A stretch of DNA of 64,000 nucleotides from Alphaproteobacteria bacterium (GCA_028289425.1 JANQPL010000003.1:1-64000), one strand, 5' to 3'. Shown: positions 28,646 through 37,569, counted from the stretch's first letter. Translations and numbers: made by a program. Notes: a model not told the origin generated them from the letters alone.

Positions 28646-29569
28646 ATGCAGATTTACCTTCCCATTGCCGAAATGTCGGTGAACGCCTTTTTGCTGTTGG
28701 GCATGGGAGGCGCTGTGGGATTTCTGTCGGGCCTGTTCGGCGTCGGCGGCGGCTTTTTGATGACGCCGCTTTTGATCTTTTCCGGCATTCCGCCTGCCGT
28801 TGCCGTTGCCACCGAAGCCAACCAGATCGTTGCATCCTCCGTCTCCGGAGTACTTGCCCAATGGCGCCGCAAGGCGGTCGATTTCAAAATGGGCACGGTG
28901 CTGCTGAGCGGCGGCGTTGTCGGTTCCGGCGTCGGCGTGTTCATCTTCAGCCGCCTGAAGGAGCAAGGCCAGGTGGAGCTGCTGATCTCGCTCTCATATG
29001 TGGTCTTTCTGGGCACGGTGGGCTCGCTCATGCTGTATGAAAGCGTGCGGGCTTTGCGCCGCCACCGGGCCGGCATGGCACCGGCCCGCCGGAAGCCGGG
29101 CCAACATAGCTGGATCCACGGCCTGCCCTTCAAGATGCGCTTTCGCCAATCCAAGCTGTACATCTCAGCGATCCCGCCGATCGTGATCGGATTTGCCGTC
29201 GGCGTGCTTGCCGCCATTATGGGTGTGGGCGGTGGCTTTATCATGGTGCCCGCCATGATCTACCTCCTGCGTATGCCGACCAACATCGTGATCGGCACGT
29301 CGCTGTTCCAAATCATCTTCGTCACCGCGCTGGTCACCATCCTCCATTCGGTAAACAGCCAGACGGTCGACGTGGTGCTCGCCATCTTGCTGCTGACCGG
29401 CGGCGTCATCGGCGCGCAGATCGGCGTTCGGGTCGGCCACAGGCTGCGCGGCGAACAATTGCGCGCCCTGCTGGCGCTGATGGTGCTCGCCGTTTGCTTC
29501 CGCCTGGGATACGACCTGGTGAGCACTCCGTCAGACCTCTTCTCCCTCGCCCCGATTGGAGAAGGCTGA
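28646..29569 (+). CDS. TauE/SafE-family permease
   Basis: 307 residues with about eight hydrophobic helices and the family repeat GFLSGLFGVGGGFLMTPLL near the start, echoed by GVLAAIMGVGGGFIMVPAM in the second half. TauE/SafE proteins move sulfite, sulfonates or other sulfur-containing anions. Its TGA overlaps the ATG of the next gene (TGATG), which encodes a TIGR02186-type membrane protein; this pair occurs widely in alphaproteobacteria and suggests that the two proteins act together. Confidence 0.9.
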   Translation: MQIYLPIAEMSVNAFLLLGMGGAVGFLSGLFGVGGGFLMTPLLIFSGIPPAVAVATEANQIVASSVSGVLAQWRRKAVDFKMGTVLLSGGVVGSGVGVFIFSRLKEQGQVELLISLSYVVFLGTVGSLMLYESVRALRRHRAGMAPARRKPGQHSWIHGLPFKMRFRQSKLYISAIPPIVIGFAVGVLAAIMGVGGGFIMVPAMIYLLRMPTNIVIGTSLFQIIFVTALVTILHSVNSQTVDVVLAILLLTGGVIGAQIGVRVGHRLRGEQLRALLALMVLAVCFRLGYDLVSTPSDLFSLAPIGEG

Positions 29570-30393
29570 TGCACCGGGTTCACCGCCATAGCCTGATCCT
29601 GTTTTTGAGCCTGTTGGCGTTGGCGCAGGCCGCGCGCGCGGACACGCTGGTCACCGACATTTCCAAAGACCGGGTGGCCATCAGTTCGATTTTCGCCGGC
29701 GCCGAACTTTTGCTCTACGGCACCATCGACCGGGACCCGTCGCAAACCGGCCCGCGGCCGCGCAACGACATTGTGGTCATTCTGCGCGGGCCCACCGAGG
29801 AATTGGTGGTGCGCGAAAAAGAACGCACGGCAGGCATCTGGGTCAATCGCAAGTCGGTGGAGTTCGCCCTGGTGCCGAGCTTCTATTTCTTGGCGTCCAC
29901 CCGGCGGCTCGAAGACATTGGCGATGTGACCGAATTGCGCGCGCGGGAGATCGGCATTCGCTATTTGCGCATGCGGCCCAAACGCAGCGCGCCGGCAAGC
30001 GCGCTCACGCCGGTGGGGATCGCCGAAGCGCTGGCGGGTAACCTCAATCGCTATCGCGCGGCTGTCATTCGCAACAAAAAGCGCGAGGGACTTTACCGGG
30101 AAATCGAAGGATCGGACGAGGAAGGCGTGCGCTTCCGGAGCGGCAGCCTGTTCCGCGCCAAGCTCAAAATTCCCGCCAATGTGCCGGTGGGCAATCATAC
30201 GGCGGAGGTCCATCTGTTACGCGATGGCAAAATCATCAGTACAACAACTAAAAGTATCTACATTCACAAAACCGGTGTGGAGCGCAGCATTTATCAGTTC
30301 GCGCACCGCCAGCCATTTCTCTACGGCATTGCCGCCGTCCTAACTGCGCTCTTCGCGGGCTGGATCGCGTCCGTCGCCTTCCGAAATAGTTGA
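29569..30393 (+). CDS. TIGR02186-type (Alph_Pro_TM) membrane protein
   Basis: 274 residues. It begins with a signal peptide (ILFLSLLALAQAARA) and ends with one transmembrane helix (LYGIAAVLTALFAGWIASVAF), leaving a large periplasmic domain. VAISSIFAGAELLLYGTI and ERTAGIWVNRKSVEF are typical of the alphaproteobacterial TM family. It is translationally coupled to the TauE/SafE permease gene and probably assists it in the periplasm. The function is otherwise unknown. It ends 11 bp from the convergent pdeM. Confidence 0.87.
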   Translation: MHRVHRHSLILFLSLLALAQAARADTLVTDISKDRVAISSIFAGAELLLYGTIDRDPSQTGPRPRNDIVVILRGPTEELVVREKERTAGIWVNRKSVEFALVPSFYFLASTRRLEDIGDVTELRAREIGIRYLRMRPKRSAPASALTPVGIAEALAGNLNRYRAAVIRNKKREGLYREIEGSDEEGVRFRSGSLFRAKLKIPANVPVGNHTAEVHLLRDGKIISTTTKSIYIHKTGVERSIYQFAHRQPFLYGIAAVLTALFAGWIASVAFRNS

Positions 30394-30404
30394 TGACCCG
30401 GACA

Positions 30405-31085
30405 TCAAGCTGCTCTGCCGCGCAGGCGTCCGCGGCTCACCGCATAGACCCGCCCTCGCCCCAGCATCCACGCTTGAAAGGCCGCCGGGAAGTAAGGCTG
30501 CAGCGCCGGGTCGAACACATCAAGCCCGCCGGTGTAAGCGCCGAAGGCGGGCAGGATCATGCGCACGCCATCGGTGACGAAACACCGGCGGCGCATGGAC
30601 CGGCCGCGCACCCGCACCCGAGCGCAAGGATGAAAGTGGCCCGCCACTTCGCCCTCAAACCCTTCATCGAGGGGTTCGTGGCGGAACGCCAGTGAGCCGA
30701 TGGCGATTTCCTGCACCACGGACCCGCCGAAATGGGGCGGCGGCGCGGGGTCGTGATTGCCGGCGATCCACAGCCAGTCATGAGCATTGGTCAGTTGGCG
30801 GATGGTTTCCGCATCTTTGTCGGCGATGCGCGTGTCGGCCCGTTCGTCATGGAAACTGTCGCCCAGTGCAATCACACGAGCAGGCTTTAGCCGTCCGCAC
30901 ACATCAGCGAGCCGCGCGAGGGTCGAGCGGCTGTCATAGGGCGGCAACAGCACACCTTTCTCGGCAAAAAACGACCCCTTCTCGAAGTGCAGATCGGCCA
31001 CGATCAATGTGGACTCTTCCGGCCAATAAAGCGCGCCCGACCAATCGGGCATGACGTTGGCGCCGTTCAATTCAATGGTGGGCAT
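30405..31085 (-). CDS. pdeM: ligase-associated DNA damage response metallophosphoesterase PdeM
   Basis: 226 residues from ATG 31085, preceded by GGAAG. It contains the calcineurin-like metal motifs in order: VADLHFEKG, GDSFHDE, AGNHDP and GHFHP. This matches the nuclease/phosphoesterase of the bacterial ligase-associated repair set, thought to process DNA ends. The partner helicase gene lies upstream on the same strand, 124 bp away, with a palindromic repeat between them. The exonuclease and ligase of the set are at 51-53.6 kb. Confidence 0.9.
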   Translation of the reverse strand: MPTIELNGANVMPDWSGALYWPEESTLIVADLHFEKGSFFAEKGVLLPPYDSRSTLARLADVCGRLKPARVIALGDSFHDERADTRIADKDAETIRQLTNAHDWLWIAGNHDPAPPPHFGGSVVQEIAIGSLAFRHEPLDEGFEGEVAGHFHPCARVRVRGRSMRRRCFVTDGVRMILPAFGAYTGGLDVFDPALQPYFPAAFQAWMLGRGRVYAVSRGRLRGRAA

Positions 31086-31132
31086 GCCATCTTCCGGGGA
31101 ACGCTTATTCATTTGTCCAATTGCATCACCAG

Positions 31133-31197
31133 CCCGCTCCCCCTTCCCAACCACCCCAAGGGTACCCTGGTTCGGGTGGTTGGGAAGGGGGAGTGGG
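31133..31197. repeat. palindromic repeat, copy 3, between lhr and pdeM
   Basis: Inverted repeat with arms 31133-31156 and 31174-31197 (23 of 24 pairs) and a 17-base centre with GGGTACCC. Compared with the copies at 12692 and 34064, two stem positions are changed, and in both the opposite arm carries the matching change (G:C to T:A and G:C to A:T). The pairing is therefore conserved while sequence drifts. It lacks the framing direct repeats of the other copies. Confidence 0.85.
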
Positions 31198-31209
31198 CCG
31201 GCCAGGTAT

Positions 31210-33825
31210 TCATTCAAGCCTCGTTGCTTCTTCGATGAGCGCTTCAGCGGCTTCCGCCAACAGCACTTCCGCAACCTCGCCATGGACGGTTTCCTTGCCG
31301 ATATCGAGCAACACGGGCACCGCCAATGGCGAGACGCGGTCGAGGTTTCGTAGCACGATTCGGCCCTTGATCCGTTTGAGCAACTGTCCCAGCCGGGCGA
31401 TGTCGAGCAAGCCGGTGGCCGCATCCTGCTGGGTTGCCTGCATCAGAATGTGGTCGGGCTCGTGGTCGCGCAGCACGTCGTAAATGAGGTCCGACGAAAA
31501 CGTCACTTGCCGCCCGGTCTTTTCCTGGCCCGGATAGTGCTTTTCAATGAGCCCGGAAATGATCGCGCAATTGCGGAAGGTGCGTTTGAGCAAGTTGGAA
31601 TCCGCAAGCCAGGCGTCGAGGTCATCCCCCATCATATCTTCGTCAAACAGGGCGGCCATATCGATCCGTCCCAAATCCCGTGCACCCCAAATGGCGAGCG
31701 CGTATTCAGAGGCGACGAACCCCATGGGCGCCGCCCGCATGCGGTCGAGCCGTTTGGTGAGCAGCATGCCCAGGGACTGGTGTGCCAATCGGCCATCGAA
31801 CGGGTAGCACACCATGTAGTATTTGTCGGAACGGGGAAAGCATTCCACCAGCATTTGATCCGCCCTCGGAAGAACGGATCGGTATTTCTGGATCTTGAGC
31901 CATTCCGACACTTGCGGCGGCAGGGAACCCCAGGCTTTCGGTTCCGCCAGAATGTGGCGCACCCGCTCCGCCAAATAGGTGGAGAGCGGAAACTTGCCGC
32001 CATAATAAGACGGCACCATGGGGGTATCGTCGCGGGTGCGGGTGACAATTGCTTCGGCCTCGGCCATTCCTTCAAAGCGCAACACCTTACCGGAAAAAAG
32101 GAACGTATCGCCCCAGGTGAGCTGTTCGATGAACCATTCTTCGATTTCTCCCAGAATGCGACCGCCGCGGCCGGCCCGCCCGGCGCTTGTCACCTTTTTC
32201 ACCAGGCGGATTTTGATCTTGGGCACGTCCACAATGGTACCTACGTTCAACCGGTATTGCTGAGCCACCCGCGGTGACGCCGCATAGAACTTGCCGTCGG
32301 GCCGCTCCACCATGCGCTTGTAGCGGTCATAGGTGCGCAAGGCATAACCGCCGGTGGCGACGAAATCGATCACCCGGTCGAAGGTTGCGCGCGGCAAGGT
32401 GGCGTAGGGTGCGGCCGACGTGACCTCCTTATACAGATCATCGGCCCGGAATGGGGCGGAACAGGCAACCCCCAACACGTGTTGCGCCAGCACGTCCAAG
32501 CCGCCCAAGCGGCGCCCGCCCCCATCGAGCACATTGTTGATGGCGGCTTCCCGGGCCGCTTCACATTCCAGCACCTCAAAGCGGTTCGCGGGCACCAGCA
32601 GCGCTTGGCTCGGGTCGTCGAGCCGGTGATTGGCGCGGCCAATCCGCTGAAGCAAGCGGCTTGCCCCTTTGGGCGCGCCGATGTGAATGACCAAATCCAC
32701 ATCGCCCCAGTCGATGCCCAGATCGAGCGTTGACGTGCACACAACGGCGCGCAAGCCCCCGGCTGCCATGGCCGCTTCCACCTTTCGGCGCTGTTCCCGG
32801 GCAAGCGAGCCATGATGCAGCGCGATGGGCAGGTTCTCATCATTCACATGCCACAAATGCTGAAAAATCATTTCCGCCTGGCTGCGCGTGTTCACGAAAA
32901 CCAGCGTGGTCTTCCGCTGCTTGATGATGTCGTAGATCTCCGGCACCGCATGGCGCGCCGTATGGCCCGACCAGGGGATGCGCTCTTCCGACGACAAGAT
33001 GCGCACATCGGGCCGGGCGCCGGCACGCCCCATGACCAGGTGCGCATGCTTCTCTTTCTTGGGCACGGCGCGTTCAAGGGATAGAGCGTAGACGGACGAT
33101 ACGGTGGGCACCGCAGTGTCTGCCGTATCGGCGCTCACGCTTTTCTGGTCCGGCGAATCCTGCGGCATGAGAAAGCCACGCAGAATGTCGGGCTCCGCCA
33201 CCGTGGCAGACAGGCCGATACGCCGGTAGCCAGGCGCATAGGCCTCCAGCCGGGCAAGACCCAATGACAGCAAATCGCCGCGCTTGGTGGGCTGCAGGGC
33301 GTGCAGTTCGTCCAGGATCACGCATTTCAAGCTTTTGAAGAAACGTTCGGCATCCTTATAGGCCAGCAGCAGAGCGAGCTGTTCGGGCGTGGTCAGCAAA
33401 ATGTCCGGCGGCTGACGAAGTTGCCGCTGCCGCCGGTTGGACGGCGTGTCGCCCGTGCGGGTTTCTATGGTGACCGGCAACCCCATCTCTTCCACCGGCG
33501 TTTCCAGATTGCGCGCGATGTCGACCGCCAGCGCCTTCAGCGGCGACATATAAAGCGTGTGCAAGCGGGGTGCGCGCAGGCCCGGCTTGCGCGGCCCCTT
33601 GCCGGCAAGCTCCACCAGGCTCGGCAGGAAACCCGCCAGCGTCTTGCCGCCCCCGGTGGGCGCGATCAGCAGAGACGACTTGCCCGCTCGGGCGGCCTCC
33701 AGCAGGGCGAGCTGATGGTCTCGCGGCGCCCAGCCCCGCGATCGGAACCAGTCGAGAAAGACCGGCGGCAGCAGATCGCGGGCTTCGGCCGAAATTTCCG
33801 GGGCTGGCGCATCGATGAGGGTCAT
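31210..33825 (-). CDS. ligase-associated DNA damage response DEXH box helicase (Lhr-like)
   Basis: 871 residues; ATG 33825 is chosen for the TGAGGA site upstream. The helicase motifs are Q-like RDHQ, Walker A APTGGGKT, the DExH box ILDELHAL, LSATVAE (motif III), LVFVNTR, and the C-terminal RIGRANHR (motif VI). After the two RecA domains comes the Lhr-specific winged-helix and beta part to the end. It unwinds DNA or RNA:DNA in the four-gene ligase-associated repair set. The family name rests on length, motifs and the neighbouring pdeM. Confidence 0.92.
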   Translation of the reverse strand: MTLIDAPAPEISAEARDLLPPVFLDWFRSRGWAPRDHQLALLEAARAGKSSLLIAPTGGGKTLAGFLPSLVELAGKGPRKPGLRAPRLHTLYMSPLKALAVDIARNLETPVEEMGLPVTIETRTGDTPSNRRQRQLRQPPDILLTTPEQLALLLAYKDAERFFKSLKCVILDELHALQPTKRGDLLSLGLARLEAYAPGYRRIGLSATVAEPDILRGFLMPQDSPDQKSVSADTADTAVPTVSSVYALSLERAVPKKEKHAHLVMGRAGARPDVRILSSEERIPWSGHTARHAVPEIYDIIKQRKTTLVFVNTRSQAEMIFQHLWHVNDENLPIALHHGSLAREQRRKVEAAMAAGGLRAVVCTSTLDLGIDWGDVDLVIHIGAPKGASRLLQRIGRANHRLDDPSQALLVPANRFEVLECEAAREAAINNVLDGGGRRLGGLDVLAQHVLGVACSAPFRADDLYKEVTSAAPYATLPRATFDRVIDFVATGGYALRTYDRYKRMVERPDGKFYAASPRVAQQYRLNVGTIVDVPKIKIRLVKKVTSAGRAGRGGRILGEIEEWFIEQLTWGDTFLFSGKVLRFEGMAEAEAIVTRTRDDTPMVPSYYGGKFPLSTYLAERVRHILAEPKAWGSLPPQVSEWLKIQKYRSVLPRADQMLVECFPRSDKYYMVCYPFDGRLAHQSLGMLLTKRLDRMRAAPMGFVASEYALAIWGARDLGRIDMAALFDEDMMGDDLDAWLADSNLLKRTFRNCAIISGLIEKHYPGQEKTGRQVTFSSDLIYDVLRDHEPDHILMQATQQDAATGLLDIARLGQLLKRIKGRIVLRNLDRVSPLAVPVLLDIGKETVHGEVAEVLLAEAAEALIEEATRLE

Positions 33826-33852
33826 CGCCAATTCCTCACCCATTCTTCATCG

Positions 33853-33975
33853 GTCATCCCTGCGCCCGTGTCTGGCCTCCGGCCAGCACGAGCATAAACT
33901 CCAGCAGGGATCCATATCCCCTGTGCCCGAAGCTTTATCTCAGGGGTTATGGGCCCCTGCCTTTGCAGGGGCGAC
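33853..33975. repeat. two-hairpin dispersed repeat, copy 1
   Basis: Two hairpins in a row. The first (33853-33914) is bounded by GTCATCCCTGC and GCAGGGATCCA, with GGCCTCCGGCC inside. The second (33946-33975) is GTTATGGGCCCCTGC paired with GCAGGGGCGAC. The same pair of hairpins occurs at 40681-40804 with compensating base changes in both stems. No gene is present; the region belongs to the geneless stretch 33826-34578. Confidence 0.85.
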
Positions 33976-34020
33976 AGCCTTCCTTTGGGGTTCCTGTTTC
34001 CGCCAAATTCCCCTTGACGA

Positions 34021-34168
34021 GATGGGTGCATGGGGTTCATGCGGATTTCGACGACTCCGCCATCCCACTCCCCCGTCCCAGCCACCCGATAAGGGTACCC
34101 TAGGGGTGGCTGGGACGGGGGAGTGGGACGGGCCAAGCCGGTAATAGATGGGCGCATGGGGTTCATCC
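34021..34168. repeat. composite palindromic repeat, copy 2
   Basis: Perfect 24-bp inverted repeat, arms 34064-34087 and 34104-34127, with centre containing GGGTACCC, framed by direct repeats GATGGG..TGGGGTTCAT at 34021 and 34147. The layout matches the copy at 12649-12796. A minus-strand open frame crossing it (33822-34274) is made of repeat sequence and is not a gene. The remainder to 34578 holds one more short hairpin (34404-34423) and the promoter of the SDR gene. Confidence 0.87.
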
Positions 34169-34403
34169 AAGAGTCCACGTTGAACCCCCCAGTGTACGGG
34201 GCAAGGTCTTCGATTGTCAGGAAAAAACTGTGCCGAATTGGGACCGTCTGCGGCGCGGCCATGGCGCTCTCCATCCCCCGGAGATGCCTCCCTTAAGCGC
34301 ACTATAGCACAATTTGCGTTGTCCGCCCGCCGCCGGGTCACACCTGGCACCACCTGCCATGTTTCATTCGCCAGGTCTTGACGACGAAGCGTTCTCCCCG
34401 CTC

Positions 34404-34423
34404 ATTCCCGCGAACGCGGGAAT
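34404..34423. repeat. short GTCAT-type hairpin
   Basis: ATTCCCGCG and CGCGGGAAT form a perfect 9-bp stem with a two-base loop. It is one of several short hairpins in this window with a similar frame (CAT before, TC or CCA after) but different stem sequences. Confidence 0.7.
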
Positions 34424-34578
34424 CTCGTTGCCAACAGGATTGATCAATTCGGAGATCCCGGATCTACGCGATCTTCGATCGCTTGTCCGGGACGAGCGGA
34501 AAATGTGTTTGGCGGGGATTTGTGGCGCGTCTCGCCCGGGATTGGCTATAGTTTCCAAAACCGAAAGAGGACAGCCAC

Positions 34579-35346
34579 ATGGATTTGGAACTGAAGGGCA
34601 AGAAAGCCATCATCTCAGGCGCAAGCCGGGGCATCGGCCTTGCCATTGCCCACAAATTTCTCGATGAAGGCGCGTCGGTCGGATTCTTTGCCCGCGGCGC
34701 TGAAGGCGTTCAGCAGGCGGTCGAAGAGTTGTCGAAAAAAGGCACGGTGGTTGGCGATGCGGTGGACGCGGCCGATTTCGACGCGGTCAAAGCCTGGGTG
34801 GCCAAAACCGGCGACGCGCTGGGCGGCATCGACATTGTGGTGAATTGCGCCAGTGCGTCCGCGCAAATGGATTGGACCGAAGAGTCCTGGCAAAATAGTT
34901 TCAATACGGACTTTATGAGCGCGGTTGCCATGGTGGATGCGGCAAAACCGTTTCTTGAGAAATCGAATGCCGCCGCCGTGTTGCAAATCGCCACCATCAC
35001 CGCCATCGAACATCACGACATGCCCATCAGCCCCAGCTATGGCGCCATGAAGGCGGCCACCATCAATTTGAATGCGCAATTGGCCCAACGCTGGGGGGCC
35101 GAAGGCATTCGCGCCAACACGGTATCGCCCGGCCCCATCTATATCGAGGGCGGCGCTTGGAACATGATCAAGGACAATATGTTCGATCTGTACGAGCGCG
35201 ACCGGCTGGACCATCCCAGCGGCCGCCTGGGCACAGCGGAAGAAGTGGCCAATGTGGCCGTGTTCCTGTGCAGCCCGGCGGCTAGCTGGGTGACCGGCGC
35301 CAACGTGCCGGTAGATGGCGGATTCACCAAGCAAGTGGGGTTCTGA
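34579..35346 (+). CDS. short-chain dehydrogenase/reductase
   Basis: 255 residues with an AGAGGA site before ATG 34579. The Rossmann fold begins KKAIISGASRGIG, a Ser version of TGxxxGxG. NCASA corresponds to the NNAG stretch, and the active-site SYGAMKAA supplies Tyr and Lys; the classical Ser position reads IATITAIEHH and has no obvious Ser, which is unusual. SPGPIYIEGGAW and VPVDGGFTKQVGF close the cofactor and C-terminal regions. It probably acts on hydroxyacyl or other small alcohols with NAD(P). It stands alone ahead of an AT-rich foreign-looking gene. Confidence 0.88.
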   Translation: MDLELKGKKAIISGASRGIGLAIAHKFLDEGASVGFFARGAEGVQQAVEELSKKGTVVGDAVDAADFDAVKAWVAKTGDALGGIDIVVNCASASAQMDWTEESWQNSFNTDFMSAVAMVDAAKPFLEKSNAAAVLQIATITAIEHHDMPISPSYGAMKAATINLNAQLAQRWGAEGIRANTVSPGPIYIEGGAWNMIKDNMFDLYERDRLDHPSGRLGTAEEVANVAVFLCSPAASWVTGANVPVDGGFTKQVGF

Positions 35347-35370
35347 CGGCCCTAGGGGTTCAAAAGGTCA

Positions 35371-36333
35371 ATGCTAATCGAAGAAAGATTTGCGCCTCTG
35401 TTCGAAGCTATAGAATACGGAGGCGGACTTGATGAGGGGCCGGAATTGCTCGCCCATTACACATCCTCGACCGTCCTAATAAAAATACTGGAAAACGAAG
35501 AGATCTGGTTCTCGAGTCCGTTTCTCATGAACGACTATGAGGAACTCATTTTCGGCGTCGATTTGGGTTTGGCAATTCTAAAGGATCGAATCGCTATAGA
35601 GCGACAGATGCTAACAGACCCCCAGCGCGCAAATCTTCTTGGCACGATTCAAAATATCCACTCCGAATTCTTAAGCAACCGTGCGCGCGAGATTTTTATC
35701 TGTTGTTTTTCCGAACATGAGCCCGACTCAGATGATGGAAAGCTCTCCATGTGGAGGGCATATGGAGGAAATGGCAAAGGAGCAGCTCTGGTCTTTGATG
35801 CCAGAAAAATGTACTCGCCGGAGCAAAAATCACCAATCCAGTATGCCAAAGTATCGTATCGAACAAGGATTGAACGAGAACACGACATACACAGATTGGT
35901 GGACGTGTTCTTTGGTTTTTTGAGAAACACGACCATAACTGATCAGTTACTATCTAGCTCTGCGGCTCACATCTTTCTCGCTCTATTGCATCTTGCCGCC
36001 ATTTCGAAACACAAGGGATTTGAAGGCGAAGCGGAGTGGCGTTTCATATATTGGAGAGACTTTGATCCAAAGAACCTTTTGACAAAGTACCTGAGTTACT
36101 TTGATGGTCCAAATGGAGTAGAGCCAAAATTCAAACTAAAGATCCAACCCGATGCCGGAATAGGAATTGATGAGTTTCGACTAGAAGAAATTGTCAAAAA
36201 AATCATCATTGGCCCGTCCGCCCACAAACAACTTGCCGAAGACGCAACTCGATTGATGGTAGCCGAACTCGGTCTTCCCACTTTGTCTAGCAAAATCGTT
36301 GTTTCATCAATACCGCTTCGTCCGCAAAGATAG
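35371..36333 (+). CDS. DUF2971 domain protein in an AT-rich island
   Basis: 320 residues. LAHYTSSTVLIKILENEEIWFSS near the N-terminus and SMWRAYGGNGKGAALVFD in the middle match the DUF2971 family, and GEAEWRFIY is its conserved C-terminal part. The biochemical function is not established. The gene is visibly richer in A and T, with AAA, ATA and TTT codons that are rare in neighbouring genes, suggesting recent acquisition. It starts 25 bp after the SDR stop and is followed by a terminator-like hairpin. DUF2971 genes often sit in variable islands, so a defence role is possible but unproven. Confidence 0.8.
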   Translation: MLIEERFAPLFEAIEYGGGLDEGPELLAHYTSSTVLIKILENEEIWFSSPFLMNDYEELIFGVDLGLAILKDRIAIERQMLTDPQRANLLGTIQNIHSEFLSNRAREIFICCFSEHEPDSDDGKLSMWRAYGGNGKGAALVFDARKMYSPEQKSPIQYAKVSYRTRIEREHDIHRLVDVFFGFLRNTTITDQLLSSSAAHIFLALLHLAAISKHKGFEGEAEWRFIYWRDFDPKNLLTKYLSYFDGPNGVEPKFKLKIQPDAGIGIDEFRLEEIVKKIIIGPSAHKQLAEDATRLMVAELGLPTLSSKIVVSSIPLRPQR

Positions 36334-36359
36334 CCTCATACCCTACTCGCAATACCCTC

Positions 36360-36381
36360 AAAAGTGACGCCCGTCACTTTT
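36360..36381 (+). terminator. bidirectional terminator-like hairpin after DUF2971
   Basis: AAAAGTGAC and GTCACTTTT form a perfect 9-bp stem with the loop GCCC, 26 bp after the DUF2971 stop. The A4/T4 ends would give a U tract on either strand. Confidence 0.6.
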
Positions 36382-36440
36382 AGGCACCGCGCCCCTTCCC
36401 ATCTGTAGGCGACCGCAGCTTCAGGGAAGGAGAGACCAAA

Positions 36441-36770
36441 ATGTCCCGCTTGTTTTCGATATTGCGTCGAAGGGACGACACCGAGGACCTTTACGAATCC
36501 TATGTTGTGGCCGACGAAATCGGCCAAATGGCGGACTTGCCCTTGGACCACACCATCACCTTTGTGCACACGAAGTGGTGGCGGTTCGGCAAGCGCCTGA
36601 GCGCCGATGCGCTTATTCCATTCCGGCCGATCCGCTCCGATACGCTGCAAACGGTCGGCCATTTGGTGCGGGCCATCAAAAAGGAATACCGGGATCTGGG
36701 TTTTACCGCCCAGGTGGTGGGACCCGACGGGCTGGTTTCCGGCCGCATGCGCCTGCGGCGCATTCGATAG
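36441..36770 (+). CDS. small conserved hypothetical protein
   Basis: 109 residues after a strong AAGGAG site. The protein is basic with no signal peptide or membrane helix. It opens MSRLFSILRRRDD, and its middle contains HTITFVHTKWWRFGKRLSADAL. I do not recognise a family. The last nine bases of spacing separate it from a convergent DUF4919-type gene. Good codon use and a strong ribosome site argue that it is real. Confidence 0.65.
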   Translation: MSRLFSILRRRDDTEDLYESYVVADEIGQMADLPLDHTITFVHTKWWRFGKRLSADALIPFRPIRSDTLQTVGHLVRAIKKEYRDLGFTAQVVGPDGLVSGRMRLRRIR

Positions 36771-36779
36771 GCGCGCCGA

Positions 36780-37442
36780 TTACTCTTCACCGCCGGCAGC
36801 TTCGGAACGGCCGCTGATGTTGAACATGTCGAACATGCGAATGAAGTGCCAGGACGGGTTGAAGTAAACCGTGGACTCATTGCCCTCTTCATCCTCAACC
36901 GTGAACACGTCAATCTGGCCCATCAGCGCCTGGCCGATGGGGCGCAGCCCCAGATAGTTCAGGGTTTCGTATTCCTCTTCCACCGAAATGGTTTCGTAGG
37001 CGGTCTCGGCCGTCTTGCCGTCGCCGGAGTTGAGGATGGATTGGATCAGGCCTTCGAACCAGCGGGCATGGGTCTGCCCTTGTTCATTCTGGCCGACTTC
37101 CCGCGAAGAGATGGCGCGAAACAGGTGAGAAGCGATGTGCACCGGACATTGAGCAAGGCATTTTTCCGTGAGCGCGAGAACCTGGGCGTGGTTTTCGTCC
37201 GTATACGCCTGCTGGATGTCCCGCAGCTTGGGCCCGGATTCGCATCTGGTGCCGAAGTCTTTGCGCCGGCCATAAGCGATCCGCAGGTCCAGAAAATCGA
37301 CCTCATCGGACCAGGCCGGCTGGGGCGGCGGTGTGTCTGCCGGGATGAGACCGAGTTCTTCTTCCGCCACCGCCGACACCAGATGGGCCGATATGAGCAA
37401 AAACAGACCGGCACCGACCGCCAAAACCCATTGATTTTTCAT
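36780..37442 (-). CDS. secreted DUF4919-like protein
   Basis: 220 residues from ATG 37442, preceded by GGGAGGG; the frame extends to 37508 without a better site. A signal peptide or N-terminal anchor spans residues 4-24 (WVLAVGAGLFLLISAHLV). The C-terminal half, from the SILNSGDGKTAETAYETIS region through EEYETLNYLGLRPIGQ to STVYFNP, fits my recollection of the DUF4919 family. The middle has four cysteines (RCES, EKCLAQCP). The function is unknown. It is divergent from the esterase gene at 37570. Confidence 0.7.
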   Translation of the reverse strand: MKNQWVLAVGAGLFLLISAHLVSAVAEEELGLIPADTPPPQPAWSDEVDFLDLRIAYGRRKDFGTRCESGPKLRDIQQAYTDENHAQVLALTEKCLAQCPVHIASHLFRAISSREVGQNEQGQTHARWFEGLIQSILNSGDGKTAETAYETISVEEEYETLNYLGLRPIGQALMGQIDVFTVEDEEGNESTVYFNPSWHFIRMFDMFNISGRSEAAGGEE

Positions 37443-37569
37443 GGACCCTCCCGGCATGTATCGTCCTGCACGTGATTGCCGTTGCGCCGCTTGCGCGCTG
37501 GACAGCACCGGAACAGATGGTACGGTGCTCCGTCATTCTACAATACCACTGTCTGCCTGAGGGGATTTT

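Noticed and set aside
33822-34274. 150-residue minus-strand open frame
   Set aside because: It consists of dispersed repeat sequence, and the same peptide fragments recur at other repeat copies.
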